Source of the DNA: Mercurialis annua
Lineage: Eukaryota > Streptophyta > Magnoliopsida > Malpighiales > Euphorbiaceae
Assembly: GCF_937616625.2 (NCBI RefSeq)
Contig: NC_065570.1
Coordinates: forward strand, 38,075,665 to 38,139,664
Direction of reading: 5' to 3'
Length of the DNA: 64,000 nucleotides
Positions 59,170 to 64,000 of the stretch are shown here, one piece after another (the stretch's first letter is position 1; each line of letters starts with the position of its first letter). A program made the position numbers and the translations under genes. The notes under the pieces were generated by a model that was given only the letters and a program-made list of their open reading frames with translations, was not told where the DNA came from and did not search any database.

Positions 59170-59443
59170 GAATGGGCTTTGTATAACATACTTAAAGCCC
59201 ATATTCAAGACTAGGGTTTATTATTTCGAATTTTACTTATTTACAAGTATGCCATTGGTGGCTGAGACATTATAAATACTTTGTTTTAGGGTTTTACAAT
59301 CATATTATGATATATTGATATTTGTTTCATAGAAACCCTAGTTTTATTCTTCTATTCATATTAAATGCTTTTCACTTATCAAAGATCTGATCAATCTTTG
59401 TGGCGTGCCAGTAATTAGGATTTAAAAGACTTAATCTTTTAGG
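58965..59443 (+). repeat. 3' LTR, truncated (479 of 628 bp)
   Basis: Aligns without indels to 52723-53201 of the 5' LTR, then stops after TTTTAGG. Satellite follows directly (ATTTCAAAGTGTGCG, phase about 18). The last 149 bp of the LTR and the target duplication are gone, so a deletion removed the LTR end together with adjacent satellite. Confidence 0.93.
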
Positions 59444-62400
59444 ATTTCAAAGTGTGCGTGAAAAGTAACAATAGATTAGTATGTCGCGTCTCAAGTGTCT
59501 TTAACGCGTCGTTCAGATTACTTAAGCATGGTTCTGTTATATTACGCAAAATCTGCGTGAAAAGTGACAATAGATTAGTACATCGCGTCTCAAGTCCATT
59601 TATCGCGTCGTTTCGATTACCTAAGCAAGGTTAGGTTATATTACGCAAAGTGTGCGTGAAAAGTGACGCTAGATTCGCGTTTCAATTCTCTTTAACGCGT
59701 CGTTCCGATTACCTAACCATGGTTAGGTTATATTACGCAAAGTGTGCGTGAAAAGTGACACCAGATTAGTATGCCGCGTCTAAATTCTCTTCAAAACGTT
59801 GTTCCGATTACGTAAGCGTGGTTAGGTTATTGCACAAAGTGTGCGTGAAAAGTGACGCTAGATTAGTATGGCTCGTCTCGAGTCTCTTTAACGCGTTGTT
59901 TTGATTACCATGCTTATGTCGAGTCCCAAGTCTTTCTAACGCGTCGTTCCGATTACCTAAGAATGGTTTGGTTATATTATGCAAAGTGTGCGTGAAAAAT
60001 GAAAATAGATTCAGATGTCGCACCTCAAGTCTATTTAACGCGTTGTTCTTATTACCTAAGCATGGTTAGGTTATATTACGCAAGGTGTGCATGAAAGTGA
60101 AGCTAGATTAGTATGTCGCGTCTCAAGGCTCTTTAATGCGTCGTTCCGATTATCTAATTATGATTAGGTTATAATAAGCAAAGGTTGTGTGAAAAGTGAC
60201 ACTAGATTGGTATATCGTTTCTCAAATCTCTTTAACGCGTCGTTTTGATTACCATGCTTATCTCGCGTCACAAGTCTCTCTAACGCGTCGTTTCTTTTAC
60301 CTAAGCATGGTCAGGTCATAGTACGCAAAGTGTGCGTGAAAAGGATCAATAGATTAGTATGTCGCGTCTTAAGTCTCTTTAACGCGTCATTCCTCATACC
60401 TAAGCATGGTTAGGTTATATTACGTAAAGTGTGCGTTAAAAGTAACGCTAGATTAGTATGTCCAGTCTCAAGTCTCTTTAGCGCGTCGTTTCGATTAGCT
60501 AAGCATGGTTCGGTTATATTACGTAAAGTGTGCGTAAAAAGTGATGCTAGATTAGTATGTTCCGTCTCAAGTCTCTTTAACGCGTCATTTTGATTACCAT
60601 ACTTATCTCGTGTCACAAGTCTATTTAACGCGTCGTTCCGATTACCTAAGCATGGTTAGGTTATATTACACAAGGTGTGAGTGAAAAGTATCGCTAGATT
60701 AGTATGTCACGTCTCAAGGCTCTTTAATGGGTCGTTCCGATTACCTAAGCATGATTAGGTTACAATACGCGAAGTTTGCGTGAAAAGTGACGCTAGATAA
60801 GTATGTCGCTTCCCAAGTCTCTTTAACGCGTCCTTTCGATTACAATGCTTATGTCGCGTTACAAGTCCCTTTAACGCGTCGTTCCGATTACCTAAGCATG
60901 GTTATGTTATAGTACGCAAAGTGTGCGCAAAAAGGATCAATAGATAAGTATGTCGCGTCTCAAGTCTCTTTATTGCGTTGTTCCTATTACCTAAGCATAA
61001 TTAGGTTATATTACGCAAAGTGTGCGTGAAAAGTGACGCTAGATTATGATGTCCAGTCTCCTATGTCTTTAACGCGACGTTCCGATTACCTAAGCTTGGT
61101 TAGTATGTTTTGTCTCAAGTCTCTTTAACGCGTTGTTTTGATTACCATACTTATCTCGCGTCACAAGTCTCGTCGTTCCGATTACCTAACCATGGTTAGG
61201 TTATATTACGCAAAGTGTGCTTGAAAAGTGACGTTAAATTAATATGTCGTGTCTCAAGTCTCTCTAACGCGTCGTTCCAATTTCCAAAGCATGGTTAGGT
61301 TATATTACGCAAAGTGGGCGTGAAAAGTGACGCTATATTAGTATGTCCAGTCTCAAGTCTCTTTAACGCGTCGCTCCGATTACCTAAGCATGGTTAGGTT
61401 ATATTACGCAAAGTGTTCTTAAAAAGTGACGCTAGATTAGTTTGTTTCGTCTCAAGTCTCTTTTACGCGTCGTTTAGATTACCATACTTATCTCGCGTCA
61501 CAAGTCTATTTAACGCGTCGTTCCGATTACCTAAGCATGGTTAGGTTATATTACGCAAGGTGTGGGTGAAAAGTGTCGCTAGATTAGTATGTCGCGTCTC
61601 AAGGCTCTTTAATGCGTCGTTCCGATTACCAAAGCATGATTAGGTTATTTTACGCAAAGTGTGCGTGAAAAGCGACACTAGATTAGTATGTCCAGTCTCA
61701 AATCTCTATAACGCGTCGTTCCGATTACATAAGTATGGTTAGGTTATATTACGCAAAATGTGCGTAAAAAGTGACGCTAGATTAGTTTGTTTCGTCTCAA
61801 GTCTCTTTAATGTGTAGCTTCAATTACTTTACTTATCTCGCGTCACAAGTTTCTTTAACGCGTCGTTCCGATTACCTAAGCATGGTTAGGTTATATTACG
61901 CAAAGTGTGTGTGAAAAGTGACGCAAGATTAGTATGTCCAGTCTCAAGTCTCTCTAAAGCGTCGTTCTGATTTCTTAAGAATGCTTATGTTATATTACGC
62001 AACTCGTGCATAAAAAGTGCAGCTAGATTAGTTTGTTTCGTCTCAAGTCTCTTTTACGCGTCGTTTTGATTACCATACTTATCTTGCGTCACAAGTCTCT
62101 ATAACGCGTCGTTCCGATTACCTAAGCATGGGTAGGTTATATTACGCAAACAGTGCGTGAAAACTGACGTTAAATTAGTATGTCTCGTCTCAAGTCTCTC
62201 TAACGCGTCGTTCCAATTTACTAAGCAGGGTTAGGCTATATTACGCAAAGTGTGCGTGAAAAGTGAAGCTAGATTACTATGTCCAGTCTCAAGTCTCTTT
62301 AACGCGTCGTTCCGATTACCTAACCATGGTTAGGTTATATTACACAAAGTGTGTTTAAAAAGTGAAGCTAGATTAGTTTGTTTCGTCTCAAGTCTCTTTA

Positions 62401-64000
62401 ACGAGTAGTTTCGATTACTATACTTATCTCGCGTCACAAGTTTCTTTTACGCGTTGTTCCGATTATCTAGGCATGATTAGGTTATAATACGCAAAGTTTG
62501 CGTGAAAAGTGACGCTAGATTAGTATGTCGCCTCTCAAGTCTCTTTAACACGTTGTTTCGATTACCATGCTTATGTCGCGTCATAAGTCTCTCTAATGCG
62601 TTGTTGCGATTACTTAAGCATGGTTAGGTTATAGTACGCGAAGTGTGCGTAATAAGGATCAATAGATAAGTATGTCGCGTCTCAAGTCTCATTAACGCGT
62701 CATTCCTATTACCTATGAATGGATAGGTTATATTACGCAAAGTGTGCTTGAAAAGTGACGCTAGATTAGTATGTCCAGTCTCCAATCTATTTAACGCGTC
62801 CTTCCGATTACCTAAGCATGGTTAGGTTATATTACACACAGTGTGCGTAAAAAGTGACACTAGATTAGTTTGTTTTGTCTCAAGTCTCTTTGACGTGTCG
62901 TTTCGATTACCATACTTATTTCGTGTCACAAGTCTCGTCGCTTCGATTACCTAACCATGGTTAGGTTATATTACGCAAAGTGTGCTTGAAAAGTGACGTT
63001 AAATTAGTATGTTGCGTCTCAAGTCTCTCTAACACATCGTTCCGATTTCATATGCATGGTTAGGTTATATTACGCAAAGTGTGCGTGAAAAGTAACGCTA
63101 GATTAGTATGTCCTGTCTCAAGTCTCTTTAACGCGTCGTTTCATTACCTAAGCATGGCTAGGTTATATTACGCAAAGTGTGCTTAAAAAGTGACGCTAGA
63201 TTAGTTTGTTTCGTTTCAAGTCTCTCTAACGCGTAGTTTCGATTGCTATACTTATCTCGCGTCACAAGTCTGTTTAATGCGTCGTTCCGATTACCTAAGC
63301 ATGGTTAGGTTATATTACTCAAAGAGTGCATGAATAGTGACGCTATATTAGTATGTCACGTCTCAAGTCTCTCTAACGCGTCCTTCCAATTTCCTAAGCA
63401 TGGTTAGGTTATATTACGCAAAGCGTGTGTGAAAAATCACACTAGATTAATATGTCGCGTCTCAAGTCTCTCTAACGCGTCGTTCCAATTTCCTAAGCAT
63501 AGATATGTTATATTTCGCAACGCGTGCGTAAAAAGTGACGCTAGATTAATATTGCACGTCTCAAGTCTCTTTAACGCGTCGTTTCATTACCATGATTATG
63601 TCGCGTCACATGTCTCTCGAACGTGTCGTTCTGATTACCTAAGCATGGTTAGGTTATATTACGCAAAGTGTGCGTAGAAAATAACAATAGATTAGTAAGT
63701 AGAGTCTCAAGTCTATTTTACGGGTCGTTCCAATTACTTAAGCATGGTTAGGTTATATTACGCAGAGTGTATGTAAAAAATTACAATAGATTAATATGTC
63801 GCGTCTTAAGTCTATCTAACGCGTTGTTCCGATTACCTTAGCAAGGTTAGGTGATATTACACATAGTTTGCGTGGAAAGTGGCGCTAAATTAGTATGTCG
63901 CGTCTCAATTCTCTTTATCGCGTTATCCCGATTATCTAAGCATGGTTAGAGGTTATATTATGCAAAGCGTGCGTGAAAAGTGACACTAGATTAGTATGTT
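59444..64000 (+). repeat. 99-bp satellite block, plus orientation, with 345-bp higher-order repeats
   Basis: About 45 monomers up to the window edge. Two marker variants dominate, TATGTCCAGTCTCAAG and GATTAGTTTGTTTCGTCTC, the latter followed by TTACCATACTTATCTCGCG modules. Marker spacing shows a higher-order period of 345 bp. This block looks more homogeneous than those on the left. Confidence 0.92.
61435..63204 (+). repeat. 345-bp higher-order repeat array (99+99+147)
   Basis: The marker GATTAGTTTGTTTCGTC (or close variants) starts at 61435, 61780, 62026, 62371, 62863 and 63199. Spacings are 345, 246, 345, 492 and 336. They equal 99+99+147, 99+147, 99+99+147, 99+99+147+147, and 345 less a 9-base net deletion. 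Confidence 0.8.

Larger units (their letters stand above)
52723..59443 (+). mobile_element. Ty3/gypsy LTR retrotransposon, decayed, 3' LTR truncated
   Basis: A 6721-bp element: 628-bp 5' LTR, tRNA-Met primer site, long A/T-rich leader, a single former gag-pol frame, polypurine tract, and a 479-bp remnant of the 3' LTR. RT precedes integrase, which defines Ty3/gypsy. The coding frame runs on past the polypurine tract into the 3' LTR and ends inside it at 59169. I associate this with centromeric chromoviruses (CRM group), and the end of integrase resembles that clade in my recollection, but no typical chromodomain is evident. LTRs differ at about 16 of 479 shared positions by eye (about 96.7% identity), older than the element at 17465. 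There is no target duplication, because the right end was lost. Confidence 0.93.

Noticed and set aside
1..64000. CRISPR array
   Set aside because: The repeats are long, directly adjacent and without unique spacers, and the window is plant nuclear DNA. It is a satellite.

Overview
This window is eudicot-type plant nuclear DNA, almost certainly heterochromatin (centromeric, pericentromeric or a large interstitial satellite block). About 41 of the 64 kb is one tandem repeat family. Its commonest monomer is 99 bp, measured between GGTTAGG starts at 42166 and 42265. A recurrent 48-bp partial monomer is interspersed and makes 147-bp composite units. I see no ordinary host protein-coding gene, tRNA gene or complete rRNA gene. 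The plant assignment rests on LTR retrotransposons primed by initiator tRNA-Met, a caulimovirid-like endogenous pararetrovirus, and chloroplast rbcL-like and mitochondrial rRNA-like fragments. The species cannot be named from the sequence.

Layout ('+' means the strand reading GGTTAGGTTATATTACGC). Satellite: 1-96 (-), 97-310 (+), 521-2537 (-), 2538-7480 (+), 7481-15658 (-), 15659-16152 (+), 16153-17464 (-), 26900-31213 (-), 31984-32828 (-), 32829-42862 (+), 43443-44172 (+), 49176-52722 (+) and 59444-64000 (+). Insertions: an organellar mosaic (311-520); a young 9.4-kb LTR retrotransposon with 2531-bp LTRs, a TTAGG target duplication and no recognisable coding capacity (17465-26899); a pararetrovirus fragment (31214-31983); a 580-bp non-satellite segment of possible mitochondrial origin (42863-43442); a 5-kb degenerate pararetrovirus copy (44173-49175); and an older Ty3/gypsy element with decayed gag-pol and a truncated 3' LTR (52723-59443).

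Nothing here works as a cellular pathway. The coding regions are decayed mobile or viral sequence. In the gypsy element gag, protease, reverse transcriptase, RNase H and integrase lie in order in one former polyprotein, now with six stops, one frameshift and an RNase H deletion. The pararetrovirus copy is circularly permuted: coat protein, protease, RT, RNase H, promoter, leader, then the start of the movement-protein ORF. Its leader can fold into a hairpin of about 230 bp per arm, placed between a 4-codon short ORF and the first long ORF, as expected for ribosome shunting.

The most unusual signals are: (i) four unrelated insertions whose edges fall on the same three bases (phase 59-61) of the 99-bp monomer; (ii) the leader hairpin; (iii) a 345-bp higher-order repeat (99+99+147) in the right-hand block; and (iv) duplicated satellite inversion junctions. 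All identities, ages and counts are by-eye estimates from one read-through, with no alignment software.
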